A stretch of DNA of 64,000 nt, from contig JAPEIS010000002.1 of assembly GCA_029531795.1 (NCBI GenBank), positions 2,728,001 to 2,792,000 on the forward strand, read 5' to 3'. The stretch comes from Sclerotinia nivalis (taxonomy: Eukaryota; Ascomycota; Leotiomycetes; Helotiales; Sclerotiniaceae). A program made the translations under genes and the position numbers. The notes below the pieces were generated by a model, which was not told the origin of the DNA, searched no databases, and worked only from the letters and a program-made list of their open reading frames with translations. Of the stretch, positions 22,809 to 34,463 are shown one piece after another; the stretch's first letter is position 1, and each line of letters begins with the position of its first letter.

Positions 22809-24226
22809 TAAAGCAATCGAGTTTGGATATTAGAAGTTCGTAAAAAAGAAAGCATGGCAGAACGGAAATAAGAGGAGAAGAGGACAGGCTATGGAGGTAA
22901 ACTTTTTATTGCATGTATTACACAGCAAGCGCGCAAGCATTGGGTTGAAAGCGATTGAATTTATTGGGTTGAAAGCGAGTAAATGATTGTATGGCATAAG
23001 CATAGCGCAGCACAGCATAGCGTTTGGTGTTTGATTCGGTGTTTGGATACGTCGAGTTATATTCATGGCCAACGTAGAAGAAATAGAAAGTGCAAACATG
23101 GCATGGATATTAGGTATATGTAAGACTTACATAATATCTTATCATTTCTATCCAACACATGCATGTGTTCGTGTGTTCGTGTGTACTGGTATTTCAGTAA
23201 CCAAGTTCGTCCCGATCAATTGAATGCCTCTTACCTGAAAAACAAATTCACTTTTCTCAAGTTCGCCAATGTACAAACAAATGGAAGGCCATTGAAAGGG
23301 GTCGGACCAAGCCAGAATTCACCGCTTGCCCGTCCACTACCAAGTAATACCAAGTACTTTGTAGTACCCGCTCGTCCACCACTCATTAGGGCCAGATTTA
23401 CCCCAGTTATTTATTTATTGGACGGACTTTTTCAAATGTTCGGATTTGCCATGCGTCCGTCCACTTTGATGAATCTTCAATTTTTGATTATGAAGAAAGT
23501 ACCAAAGGTTTCTCTAGTCCAGAAAATCATTCATTATTGGATGGATGTTTCGGTTCTCCGCCCGTCCACATTGTCGTGATGGGTTATTTCCCCATTACTC
23601 TGGACCTGGCTAGATTAGTACATTTTGCATACCGGATGCCGTCACAAGAAAATAGAGTAAGATTTCGCGTCCTCATGGATGATGAGCGGAATTTGCCTCG
23701 ACTTAGTCGGTATGCTTGTGGTGGAAGGTGGTATTTAATCTAATCGATCTGATGGTGGACGGATGATGAATCTTGCTTCTGAAATCCCGATTATGATCAT
23801 GGTTAGGAAGTCTAATGGTAGGAATATGATGAAGATGGCCCAGGAAGATGCTATATCACCGAGATCTAAACTCAAAGAAGGGTCTACCCGCCAATGAACG
23901 CAATGCCCAACTGAATGCGTTAAGCTTATACAGGACCTAAAGTCCCATTTACATCATTTATTACCCCAACATATGAAGTGGACGGTGAAGGGGTCAACCC
24001 CACGCAAAGGTACCTTGAAGACCCTTTGATTGTTTTTCAGGTATGGTGCACCGTTATATTTATGGAGTATTTGCATCGGTGATACCTCTTAGACGGTATG
24101 AAGACCGAGGAGAGTGGAAGAGTGGATCAGGTTCTTTTTGCCCATATATACCGTACATCATTCGAACTGCCTTGCGCTCTTTCTTTTACCCTCACCTCAA
24201 ACACAAATTCTTTGATCACCTTCATC
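22809..24226. promoter_or_regulatory. Quercetinase upstream region with repeated CCGTCCAC/GTGGACGG motif
   Basis: 1.4 kb without a credible gene. Five exact copies of the 8-mer CCGTCCAC or its reverse complement lie at 23330-23337, 23457-23464, 23562-23569, 23755-23762 and 23978-23985. Near matches are at 23372-23379 (TCGTCCAC) and 23419-23426 (TTGGACGG). Less than 0.1 exact copy is expected by chance in this length on both strands. The array ends about 240 bp before the dioxygenase ATG, as would suit binding sites of a dedicated regulator. Confidence 0.55.
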
Positions 24227-25408
24227 ATGCGCACCTCTACTTTGACCTCATCAGTTCTTGCCGTCGGGCTTGCATCCGCCAGTCGCGTTACTGCCCGTGA
24301 TAACAGCTCGGTCTGGGTAACAGAGGTGCCTGATCATGTGCGTCCCTATGCAATCGCGCACTATGATGCATCTGGTTGCGTGATTGGCAACCAGGTCTAT
24401 CGTTTCCCGGTGACTGGGCCATCTTCGGGATATGCCTTTTCTCTACTCGCAACAAACGCACCTGGATCATCTGATTTGGGGGTTCTTCCTCACATTCACG
24501 AGGTACATTACGAGAATTTCTTCAATCTCAAAGGTCGCTACCAGCTTTGGACGGAGAAGGACGGGGACGATCAGACAAGAGTCTTGACAGCAGGAGACTA
24601 CGGAAGTGTACCAATTAACACAACCCATACTTTCCAAGTGCTCGATCCAGACACTGAGATCGTCGGAGTTATCCAACCTGGAGGATTCGAGTGAGTTGCC
24701 CAGACATGACAAATTGTAGTGCAACCAGACATGAAATTGACACTATTGTTTAGAAATTTGTTTTACGCGCTTGCAGACTCCAACTGGACCTCAGCTTCCT
24801 CGACAACCCAACCACCTTACGACCCTCTCATTGTCGTCAATGGCGGTGGCTCTCCCCCAGCTTCAGTCATTAGCTCTCTTCAGTCATTTGACGTCTATGC
24901 TCAGCTTGACTACGTTCCACGCAGCGATACTGTAAATGGTACTGCACCATTAAACACTACCTGGCACACTGGTCCAAACACTCTCGGCGCCAAAGGTTCT
25001 CCATACTACATTGCCAAGGACTTCGGACCAAAATACCTCAACGATGCCGCTGGCTACCAGATCATCCAGCCATTCGTTACTCCCGTGCAATCCGGGGGCG
25101 ACTTTTCTATGTCTACCATTACACTCGACCGCAAGTTGTCTAACATCACTATCCCAACATCACAATATACCGGCCACGCGGCTTTCGAGGTTCTCGAGGG
25201 CATGGTGACTGTTGAAATGGAAGGCGAGACATTATCACTTGTTCAAGGCGATGTTGTTTTCATTCCAGGAAACACAACATACAAGTACTATAGTACTGTC
25301 AACTTCTCAAAATTCTTGTTCATCGGTGCCGGAGCTGAAGCAATGGACACTCAGCTCATCGCTAATGGTGCTTCGTGGTCATCCCCAATGTGGCCTAAGT
25401 ATGCTTAA
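24227..25408 (+). CDS. Secreted quercetin 2,3-dioxygenase (bicupin)
   Basis: Exons 24227-24690 and 24754-25408 (63-nt intron) give 372 residues. A signal peptide covers about residues 1-20 (MRTSTLTSSVLAVGLASAS). The N-terminal cupin has the metal set of fungal quercetinases: H89, H91 and E96 in LPHIHEVHYENFF, and H134 in NTTHTF. YRFPVTGPSSGYAFSLL, GDYGSVP and VIQPGGFEN also match that family. The C-terminal cupin (GHAAFEVLEGMVTVEMEGE; GDVVFIPGNTTYKYYS) lacks the full metal set, as expected. The enzyme is a copper (or other metal) dioxygenase that opens the flavonol C ring, releasing carbon monoxide. It acts outside the cell, probably in degrading plant flavonols. Several N-glycosylation sequons are present. 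Confidence 0.95.
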
Positions 25409-26269
25409 GCATTTCGTGGTGCAACCTTCCTTTGGTAGCTAAGATAGGCTACACAAGGCTCACTAGACAAGGCTCAATTAATGATAAATAATACAAAAAC
25501 CACTTTGATACTTAAAATTGCTTTGTCCTAAAAATACCTTCCACAGAAACCGCCACGCACATCCAGCTGAGCCCCTACCTCATCAGTCGTTCTTGCAAAA
25601 AAGTTTGCGACAAAGCCTGGGAGCCTTATGGAAAATCTCATGATCATTGGTGTAACAAATAATGAAGATATTTATAGATGACGCGCAAGCACACCTATTT
25701 CCTTGCCAGCACCCCAGCCATATACCAAGAAAACCAAGCTTGGAATAACCTCGGAATGTCATCGAAAACGGAGTCGAAAGTCGTCGAGGTTTTTTTTTTC
25801 CCCCATGACTGATGAGCCACATTCAAAAGTTAAAGAAAAGCTGGGTGATTGCCGCGAATCGTAATTACCTAAGCGAGCTAAGCCACAGAGTCTAGGCCGT
25901 CGCTAGTCAGTTTCAAGTTAACCCGCCCCTTTACAACGTCATGCATCTTCGCACGAAATCCCGCAATAATCTCGTTCGAAATACGAGGAGATGCTCATCT
26001 CGCCATTCTAGCCTTGCCGCACGGTGATATGTGGTGACGATGCTCTACTAGGTAGGTAGAGAGCAGAGTTCCCAGCATATATATATATAAGGCTGTCCGA
26101 CCGCTGCATTCACTTTCATCTCTTGTTTCACTTTCTTCAATTTTGCTACTCACTAACAAAATAATCTACGAACTGATATTTTTTAAAGCTTCTCAATCTC
26201 AGTATTCACTACCTCTATAATCGAATCAACTCTCCAAACTCCGATAACATCACGATCACTATCCTCGCC
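25409..26269. promoter_or_regulatory. Upstream region of the surface-protein gene, with TATA tract
   Basis: 861 bp. An alternating TATATATATATATAA at 26077-26090 lies about 180 bp before the ATG. The leader after it is C/T-rich and ends in TCGCCATG, a good start context. These features fit a strongly expressed gene. Confidence 0.5.
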
Positions 26270-26995
26270 ATGCGTTACCAAATTCTTCCAGCTATCGCTC
26301 TCCTTTCCATCGGTGCATCAGCACAAGATCTCGGAAGCATCGTCAATTCGATTACCTCGGATGTGGGCGGCGCATTGAGTACGGCTACTTCGGCGGTTGG
26401 TGGAGCCGTTGATACTCTTACATCTGGGGCAGGTGGAGTTTTTTCAACCGTCACTTCAGGAGCAGGTGGAGTTTTCTCGACTGTTACGTCTGGGGCAGGT
26501 GGAGTTTTCACGACTGTCACTTCAGGAGCGGGTGGTGTTTTCTCAACGGTCACTTCAGGAGCAGGCGGTGCTTTCACAACTGTCACTTCGGGAGCAGGTG
26601 GAGTTTTCTCAACTGTCACTTCAGGAGCAGGCGGTGCTTTCTCGACAGCAACATCTGACGCCGCTGGAGCTTATTCTTCCATTACCTCTGCCGCTGCATC
26701 CAAATTCTCGAGCATCCAAAGCGACGCCAGTAGTGAAATTTCGAGCCTGAGCTCAGTGGCAGCGACCGCTACCAATAGTGCAGTTAGAAGCTCAATTAGT
26801 GCGGCAATGAGCAGTATCAGCAGCGATGTGGCCAGTGCATCATCTGACGTACGAAGTGCAACCAGCAGAGCTAGCAGCGACTTCAGTTCCGCAACAAATA
26901 GTGCCGCGAGTGCTACATCCAGTTCGGGAGCTATGAGAACACAGGTACCAATTGCTGGAGGAGCCATTTTGGGTGCGGCTTTATACTTGTTGTAG
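26270..26995 (+). CDS. Gly/Ser/Thr-rich repeat surface protein, probably GPI-anchored
   Basis: A single exon of 241 residues. A signal peptide spans residues 1-18 (MRYQILPAIALLSIGASA). The mature start QDLGSIVNSITSD resembles that of the neighbouring surface protein. Residues of about 48-125 hold seven near-perfect copies of an 11-residue unit, TSGAGGVFSTV. A Ser/Ala-rich stalk follows, and then a C-terminal hydrophobic tail (PIAGGAILGAALYLL) behind small residues, the pattern of a GPI-anchor signal. The many Ser and Thr residues should be O-mannosylated. It is probably a cell-wall or plasma-membrane protein; no enzyme domain is seen. Confidence 0.85.
   Translation: MRYQILPAIALLSIGASAQDLGSIVNSITSDVGGALSTATSAVGGAVDTLTSGAGGVFSTVTSGAGGVFSTVTSGAGGVFTTVTSGAGGVFSTVTSGAGGAFTTVTSGAGGVFSTVTSGAGGAFSTATSDAAGAYSSITSAAASKFSSIQSDASSEISSLSSVAATATNSAVRSSISAAMSSISSDVASASSDVRSATSRASSDFSSATNSAASATSSSGAMRTQVPIAGGAILGAALYLL
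26418..26655. repeat. 33-bp coding minisatellite
   Basis: About seven tandem 33-bp units, each encoding TSGAGG(V/A)F(S/T)T(V/A), with third-position and V/A, S/T variation. The period keeps the frame, so copy number can change without breaking the protein. Confidence 0.85.
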
Positions 26996-28752
26996 ATGGA
27001 ATGGTGGATATATTAACGAATTTTTTTTTTACGCGTTATGTTCGGAATGGTTTCGGTGCTAGGACGATCATCTGTTGTACAATACATGTTGTTTCATGAA
27101 TATATATGAGGGTTTCTATGCCTGTGGTTCATGATCTCGTTTCTCCATTTCTGATTGAAGGCTTAATTCGAAAATTATTCATATGATCAACATAACACTG
27201 AGGACCATTAAACTAAATCTTTTTCATGCATGTAGTGTACAATTACCAGTAATCTTGGGACCAAAGGTATGTGATATCCTTACGGTTCTTATGCTTCGAA
27301 GCAAACCTCTCGGAGCTTCGGAACCAGATATCTTTTTGTTGGCCCCGGTGGGCTTCATTCCAACATCAGATTATGCTTCCGGCCCGTAAAAAAAGACGAA
27401 ACCTTATTCTAGACTTACCTGCCCTGCTACCTACTTTTCCATCTTTACTTCCTCGTTCACAAATACATGAATTACATTATTGGGTTATGATCTACAATCC
27501 AGCCTTATGTTATTTGGATAATGACATACCTAATCTTACTCTTACAACCTCCGCATATTAACCTGCCACCACGTTGTCAATTGCACATTATATGATTTTC
27601 ATTCGAAGCAACGATAAAGGACCTCTGAAACATCAACACTGAATCAGTCCAACGTTACCATAACATTGGAACAGTCTCGTAATCCCAGCCTCCTTTATCC
27701 TTGAGATATGATTGCGTCTTTTGGGTAAGATCACAAGCCTTATAATGTATTCTGGAAGTACGATAAGGCTTTGAGGTAACGGTTGGATGGTTTCATCCAA
27801 TGTTGTGTTTGGTGTTTCGCGACCTGAAATCCTTCGGTCGTTGGATCTGTACCATCCTAGTTGGAACTTACACTTCTAAAAGGATATCCCAATACTCGTT
27901 ATCTCTCGGGTTGTTTTGGTCGTTTGAACTCAAACTATGTCATGGAAAATCCAAAAGTATGAAATAATAATTTATTATTTTCAAGACCAAGGGGGGAATT
28001 AACGCTTTTCGCCAGAAAGGTTCAGACGAGAGATTGACATGTTGGAACGAATAGTGAAATACAGCTCCTTACATCGGAAGAGTATAAATTCAGCCTTTGA
28101 GAAACAATCAACGCCGCATCAAATATTGCCATGTGCTTCGCAGGCTTCGATCCTGGCCGTCGCTAAAAAGCTCTATAGCCGCGCGAGACACAATTTGTTC
28201 TGAAATAAAACGAACAAATTATTGAAAGGAACCCCCTTGGAGGAAGGAAAAGCCTTCGTCGGCACATAACTTCCTTTTTGGTGAAGGATTTGGCGTAAAG
28301 CGAGCACGCCTCAACACTACATTCTGAAATTTCAGACGTCTCACAAAAGGTATGACCAGGTCTATAATACATGTTGGGGGCGTGGCCCGTATGAGATTAT
28401 GACCGCAGAAGGCGCCTAGCAGTTGTTGGAATAAGGATTCAGTTCGATGGCTTGAGGTCCTTTTCGACATGGCTTTACCGGAGAAAAGTTTCTTCCAAAT
28501 AGTAACAGCAAGTTTAGGCGCAGGCATTAATGTTGTTGCTACAAGCTTCGTGGCTCAGTCGTTTCATCCTCCTGTTTTTCAATAACCATCGTTCTCGAAT
28601 TGAGCATTTATAAGTCTGGAATTTTCCATCTTCGGGATGAAGTTTTCTATAAAGCTCACAGCAATCAATAGATCTTGTTCGGCAAACTCCAATTGAATTA
28701 TTCTCCATTAGCAAAAAAATCATACCCCACAAAACTCAAAACAAGATCAACC
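26996..28752. other. Long intergenic region between the two surface-protein genes
   Basis: 1.76 kb of AT-rich DNA. Several open frames under 105 codons lie on both strands (for example 28219-28527, minus), but none shows a recognisable family. No repeat or RNA was found. Confidence 0.5.
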
Positions 28753-29370
28753 ATGCATTTCCCAAGCACCCTCGCTCTCCTCTCTTCACTCCTCGCTACC
28801 ACTGCAGTAGCCGATCTTGGATCAATCATTGCTGATGGAACATCCGTCGCTGGAGAAGCATCTGGTGCCGTTAACACCGTCACATCAGACTATGCCCAAG
28901 CCCAGGCTACCCAGGACGCCCTTTCCTCAGCATTATCCTCTCTATCCTCTGTCACTTCAGTAACGGCCACAGCCACCGGCTCTTCCTTATCCTCCCTCGT
29001 ATCTGAAGCATCCTCTCTCTCCGAAGCCGCCTCTTCAATCTCCAAATCCCTCTCCAAATCCATCTCTCAAGCTTCGACGTCTAGTGCTGCATCCTTGAGC
29101 TCCCAATCTAAAGTTGCAACATCTGCCCAAGCTCAAGTTACTAGCATCAGCGCTGAAATTAGCAGCTTGGAGAGCGTGGCAAGTACAGCTACAGGAAAGG
29201 CCCAAAGTGAGGCATTGGAGAGTGCTAGTAGCTTAAGCTCAAAATTCACAAGTGCTAGTAGTGTTACTAGCCTAGCGGCTAGTGCTACGGCAGCTTCGGG
29301 AGACGCTTCCGAGAATTATATCCCGGTTTGGGGAGCCATGGTTGTTGGTGCTGTAGGAATGTTGATCTAG
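28753..29370 (+). CDS. Ser/Ala-rich surface protein, probably GPI-anchored; relative of the upstream gene
   Basis: A single exon of 205 residues. The ATG at 28753 gives a clean signal peptide (MHFPSTLALLSSLLATTAVA); the open frame extends upstream but without an ATG. The mature start DLGSIIADGTSVAGEASGAVNTVTSDY parallels the upstream protein (DLGSIVNSITSDVGGALSTATS). A long Ser/Ala/Thr stretch with heptad-like spacing follows, ending in a hydrophobic tail (WGAMVVGAVGMLI) typical of a GPI signal. It lacks the glycine-rich 11-residue repeats of its neighbour. It is likely a wall or membrane protein, and its function is unknown. Confidence 0.82.
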   Translation: MHFPSTLALLSSLLATTAVADLGSIIADGTSVAGEASGAVNTVTSDYAQAQATQDALSSALSSLSSVTSVTATATGSSLSSLVSEASSLSEAASSISKSLSKSISQASTSSAASLSSQSKVATSAQAQVTSISAEISSLESVASTATGKAQSEALESASSLSSKFTSASSVTSLAASATAASGDASENYIPVWGAMVVGAVGMLI

Positions 29371-30511
29371 ATTTTAGATTTCCTGGGAAATCTTGAGCGT
29401 GTTTTTTATAATGTTATTGCAATATACTCGGGAAGTTTTGTAATAAATATAGAATAGAATATGGGGAGTTTTTTTAATAACGAATATTTACCTAATATTT
29501 CAAGTGATGCGCCGAACTATTCATTTTCATTCCCTTCGCCTAGACATTTTCTGAGCTAACACCTCCACACGTTACTACATGATTTGCCCCAACTAAGCAT
29601 TTTCAAACCGCTTTCCTTTCTTTTACGAATGTTGAGCTTGTCGATTGCATCATCATTTCAATCCTATTAATACTCCTCAAAACTGGTAGCTTTCTGTTCA
29701 ATAATAATTCAAGGATATCAAAAGCAAGTTGTATGCGGGGGTGATTTTACCTATCCCGAGTGAAAAGCCTGCATATGGTTGTATGCTACTACCAACCAAC
29801 AAAAAGTTGTGTTATTACACCCAATAGTCAGAGTTTTAAGATGCCTAGCCTATTTCGAAGCATGACGTCGAAAAGTTGGCTGCTATGCTATGCTGTGCTT
29901 TCATTCATTCTTTGCGTTTTCACAAACACATCTGAGCGTGCAATATCTACTTAAAATCAAAATTATTTTTTGACACAATCCTTTCATTACTTTCTGTTCG
30001 CCACATCTTTGCAAATCAAGCATAACAACTGTTGATTTATGAGACATAGTGACTGATGAACTAAGCACTGAAGCTGTGACAAGCCATGAAATTACCCCCG
30101 AATTCATGGTGTGCAAGAATATCACTCCCGAAACTCAGCGTCGTGGGTAGCGTTCCTGGGTAAGCTATAGCCCTCTCATGTGAATTCTCATAACGTGAAT
30201 CTTACTGGCTTTATACCGGATTTTGCAGAAGATATGATTTTTTGTAGATAGATTACAGGATTACAAAGAAATTTCTTTGGTTCAAGATCATTGTCTAAAC
30301 TTACATATAAGTAAAAGTGAAACAATTTACTGTTTCAAGAGTCAAGATCCAAGGGTGTTGCCGGTAGTAGGACTGCAATATAAAATGATCCTCATAGAAT
30401 CCATAGTAGAATTTATGCTACTTCTTTGCTAAGGAAGATTCTTTTAATTTAATTAAGTGAGGCTACATAACTAGAAATCCCAAATCGAATCTATGCAATG
30501 CCACTTTAGAG
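29371..30511. other. Intergenic, tail-to-tail
   Basis: 1.1 kb of AT-rich DNA between convergent gene ends. No gene, repeat or RNA is recognised. Confidence 0.5.
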
Positions 30512-31737
30512 CTATTCCTTCGTATCTCGAACCTGGGTCACGGCGAACATTTGCTCAGAGTAAGATCTATAAACCACAGGTTCGTAAAGCTGTTTCTCGT
30601 GAGCAGCAACAAGAGAGGGTTGAGGCTCAACCACTCCATCCGGAAGCGGCACTACGAAGTATGGTATCGAATATCTAGATGGCGTTGGCTCACCGCTGGC
30701 CTTCCCAGATATCACGACGCGGTGAAGGGCAGATGGATAGAGGCCTGGTGAATCATACAGATCAGTAAGATTGTGATATCAGAAAGGAAACACTATTTGT
30801 GAAAGATATGAAACGCACCATTGGAAATGCGCTGAAACATATCACCGATATTCATATATACGATCCCGTCTTTCGGCGTAGCCGGCATAAATCCGCCAGT
30901 TCTGCAATCGCCAAATTCCAAACCACCGCTTGTATCCTGAAAAAGGAGCGTAAACAAGCTATTCAGTCAGTCAAGCCAGTAACTACAACTATCTCAAGCT
31001 TACCCCCAATCTGTATGAGCTCCAAGCCTCCCAATATTGGTATTCCCGAGCATCTCACTGGAGATAGGAGGATAGTGAAGGAAACGAAGCTGATTCTCGT
31101 GACCATTATGCAGATTCCGGATATTCTCCGCTTCCGATTCTGTTAAGCCCAGACTCATTATCAGAGCATCGAGAATGGCGTTCGCTGTGTTATTTAACAT
31201 CCAGTATAGCTTCAAGGTATCATTGCGAAATCCGGGGAGAATTTCTTCAGGGAGCCAGATATTGTACTGAGCGCTATTATCCTCGCTGCCGATTTCGTAG
31301 CTCTCCTATGGTTCCAAACCAACGGGTATCATCAGCGTATATGATAGAGAAAAGTCACCACGAATACGTACCTTATAGTCCGAAGCATTTAGATATACCT
31401 CTTTCCCCAATTCACTATCCGTTTCCGTTTCCATTGCAGTCTTAGCTGCAACTTTTTCTCTACCTATGCTGGAATATCCTCTATGTGGAAAAACCGCATC
31501 TGGATGAGGCGCTTTCATTTTTTCTTCATACGGAAGATCGAAAAGCTTCTTGGCTAATGTAAAAGCTTCTCTGAGTGTCTCTGACGGCACTCCATGACCA
31601 CATATGCCTACGCTTCCATTTATTTGTACTTTCTCCGCCAGGTCTTTTGCTGCCCGTCTGCGAGATTCGTGATCACCTCCCGATGTGAAGGGTGAAAGAT
31701 CGACAATGGGAATTGAAGAAATCTCATTTAAAGCCAT
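30512..31737 (-). CDS. 2-oxoglutarate/Fe(II) oxygenase, isopenicillin-N-synthase-like
   Basis: Four exons (31737-31372, 31305-31004, 30958-30819, 30744-30512; introns of 66, 45 and 74 nt) encode 346 residues. The N-terminal DIOX_N segment has IPIVDLSPF and ICGHGVP. The jelly-roll core supplies the iron ligands H219 and D221 (AHTDWG) and H277 (SALHRV), and the 2-oxoglutarate-binding R293-x-S295 in PSRYSIPYF. The model uses the acceptor that gives LFTLLFQDTSGGLEF, which matches the family; the other possible acceptor would destroy it. Such fungal enzymes hydroxylate or desaturate small molecules, and the substrate is unknown. No signal peptide is present. Confidence 0.9.
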
Positions 31738-32407
31738 GATTGGTTTATTGATTCGATATGATGTCCTTAAACAAAGCAAGATGAATTAGGGGTTATATAA
31801 TATATTCTCAAATTAGGGATTATTAGCTGAGAGTAGTATTTCTGTAGTTTAAGTATGGTCGCGTTGAGCTTCAATTCATGGCAGTGTAGATTTGGTGCAT
31901 ATATCGGCCGATACTAGGCTTACGACATTGTGCCTAGTCCTGTGGTACAGTGCCAACAATGTTGTGCAGTTAAGTCTGCAGTTAAATCCCAAGTAGGCAG
32001 GTAAATCCGAATAACCGTGAAGAGCATTTCGCCAAACCACAAGCTTCCTATTTTGGCAGGCTACTACCAGACTCTATAGACTACCAACAGTTTCTCGATT
32101 CGCCCTATGGTAGTGAAAGCTTATACAGAAACAAGCCTGTCAAAAAAAACTGATCGAAAGTAGGATTAGGAAAATGGCTCAACCGAAATTATTGACAAGT
32201 AATTATGATGTTCGCCGGTAATCGATTATTGAGCTTTTGGCGTTGAGAACTACACTTCTATTTGGAGTACAGCTGCTAGATCTTTATATGTCATCTGAAT
32301 TGACTTCTTTATTTTCTTCTCCCGGTGAACTGGTAACTAATTTGCAAGCTAATAGAGCGCATAGAGCACATATATCATTTATCATTTCTCATTTCAAAAT
32401 ACTAACT
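31738..32407. other. Intergenic region upstream of the oxygenase
   Basis: 670 bp between the oxygenase start and the carboxylase stop, both on the minus strand. No signal is recognised. Confidence 0.5.
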
Positions 32408-34217
32408 TTACATTCTGAAGACGCCGAATTTAGTATCTACCGGTTCGTTCTTCCCGCCCAGCGCAGCCATCAAACTTAAACCTAATACTCTCCTCGTATG
32501 ACTTGGTGGAATCACTCCATCATCCTACACAGTTTATTAGTTACTTCAATTCCAGTCCATTCACGGTAAACAACATACCCATAATCTAGCACTTGAGAAA
32601 ACTGCCTCACTCTCTCTATCAATTCTATCCCTCAACTCCGGGTCGACCGCCTTACCAACCGTCTCCATAACAGCAGTTAACTGCTCACTCCCCATGACTC
32701 CAATCCGTGCATTTGGCCACATCCACAAAAATCGTGGACTATATGCTCTACCACACATACCATAATTACCAGCACCATTACTGGCACCTACTACGACTGT
32801 AAATTTAGGTACATTGGCACATGCGACTGCAGTAACTAGTTTTGCACCATTTTTCGCAATACCTTCACGTTCGGCATCGGTGCCTACCATGAACCCACTG
32901 ATGTTTTGCAGGAAAATGAGAGGGATTTGACGTTGAGTGCAGAGTTCAATAAAGTGGGCACCTTTGAGGGAGGAAGTAGAGAAGAGAATACCGTTATTGG
33001 CTATGATGCCAACTTTGTGGCCGTAGATATGGGCGAAGCCTGTCACGAGTGTAGAGCCGTAGTCGCGTTTGAATTCGGAGAAGACGCTACCGTCTACGAT
33101 GCGAGCAATTACTTCGTGGATGGGGAGAGGCTTGCGGAGATTGGTGGTAGCAATTCCGGTTAATTCTTCTGGGGAGTAAAGGGGTTCTGTGTACGACGTT
33201 TGGGGCGGAAATGGTTTGGTGGGCCAATTAAGATTGCTGATGGAGCGGCGGGCGAGGACTATGGCGTGAGCGTCGTCGACGGCGAGATAGTCTGTTACTC
33301 CAGATACAGAGCTGTGCATGTTTCCACCTCCGAGCTCTTCGGCTGTTACCACCTCACCAGTTGCGGCTTTTACTAGGGGTGGACCGGCTAGAAAAATATG
33401 ACCTTGTTCGCCAACGATTATACTTTCATCAGACATGGCGGGAACATAGGCACCACCTGCTGTACAAGGGCCCATAACGACAGCTATTTGTGGTATACCA
33501 ATTGAGCTCATTCTTGCTTGATTGAAAAAAATTCGGCCAAAATGCTCTCGATCGGGGAAGACATCTGCTTGATGTGGAAGATTTGCTCCACCTGAATCTA
33601 CCAGATAGATACAACTGTAGAATATTAGTACATAAAGAACATTCATATCAATTGAACGAAACTTACGGTAAGTTGTTTTCCTTTGCAATTTCCTGTGCCC
33701 TCAAATGCTTCTTCACAGTAATTGGATAATAAGTCCCTCCTTTTACCGTACTGTCATTTGCAACTACCATACAGGTAACCCCCTCAATAACGCCCACCCC
33801 AGTGATAATCCCACCAGCAGGTACATCCGCCTCAGGATAAAGCTCATGTCCCGCCAATGCACTTAATTCCAAGAAAGACGTGCCCGGATCTATAAGTGCC
33901 GTAATACGATCTCTAGGAAGCATCTTTTTGCGTGCAATATGCTTTTCACGTGCTTTGGGAGGACCACCTTGGTGTATTTTAGCGGTGAGAGAAGATAAAT
34001 GATCGAGGAGAGGTTTCATTTGAGATTCATTTTGTATGTATTCGTCTGAAGAGGTGTCGATGTTTGTAGGAAGAACGGAGATGGCTTTTGCTTGTGTCGG
34101 AGGACAGTAAGTAGCTATTGTTCGGAAAGGGATGGAGGTTGATATGTGATATACTGGTCTTAGGGATTTCCTAGACAGATTGGGGATAATTCTGGATGCC
34201 CTGATTGAAGCCATCAT
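32408..34217 (-). CDS. mccB: 3-methylcrotonyl-CoA carboxylase beta subunit, mitochondrial
   Basis: Three exons (34217-33667, 33614-32579, 32524-32408; introns of 52 and 54 nt) encode 567 residues. A basic, Ser/Arg-rich presequence of about 35 residues fits import into mitochondria. The carboxyltransferase core is clear: [58 protein letters not shown] across the first junction, [50 protein letters not shown] and [10 protein letters not shown]. The last exon gives the typical ending DTKFGVFRM. With the biotin-bearing alpha subunit it carboxylates 3-methylcrotonyl-CoA in leucine breakdown. It is divergent from isovaleryl-CoA dehydrogenase, the enzyme one step before. Confidence 0.97.
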
Positions 34218-34463
34218 GATGAAAAGTTATGCTGCGTGGCAGCAAATAAGTGAAATGTCTACATAGATAGTTGGTTTATAAACTTTTGTTTGTTTGAAAG
34301 GGTGTTGTGAGATCCCTGAAAGTAGCTGCGGTTAGCGACGGAACCCCGCGGGGAAACTAAACGTGATGGACTGACAAGGTTGATCATCAATGTGTGTACT
34401 CCTACAAAAACCAAAATAATGTAGAACATACATTTCAATTCTTACAATATTTTCAAAATCAAA
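34218..34463. promoter_or_regulatory. Shared divergent promoter of mccB and isovaleryl-CoA dehydrogenase
   Basis: Only 246 bp separates the two start codons. A perfect GC palindrome, CCCCGCGGGG (34344-34353), stands in otherwise AT-rich DNA, with CGG triplets just left of it. Such CCG/CGG palindromes are typical targets of Zn2Cys6 regulators, so one site could serve both genes. No factor can be named. Confidence 0.6.

Noticed and set aside
23163..23579. 138-codon open frame upstream of quercetinase
   Set aside because: No family resemblance; it spans several copies of the repeated 8-mer and looks like chance.
28219..28527. 102-codon minus-strand open frame
   Set aside because: No recognisable domain, no splice partners, and it lies in AT-rich spacer.
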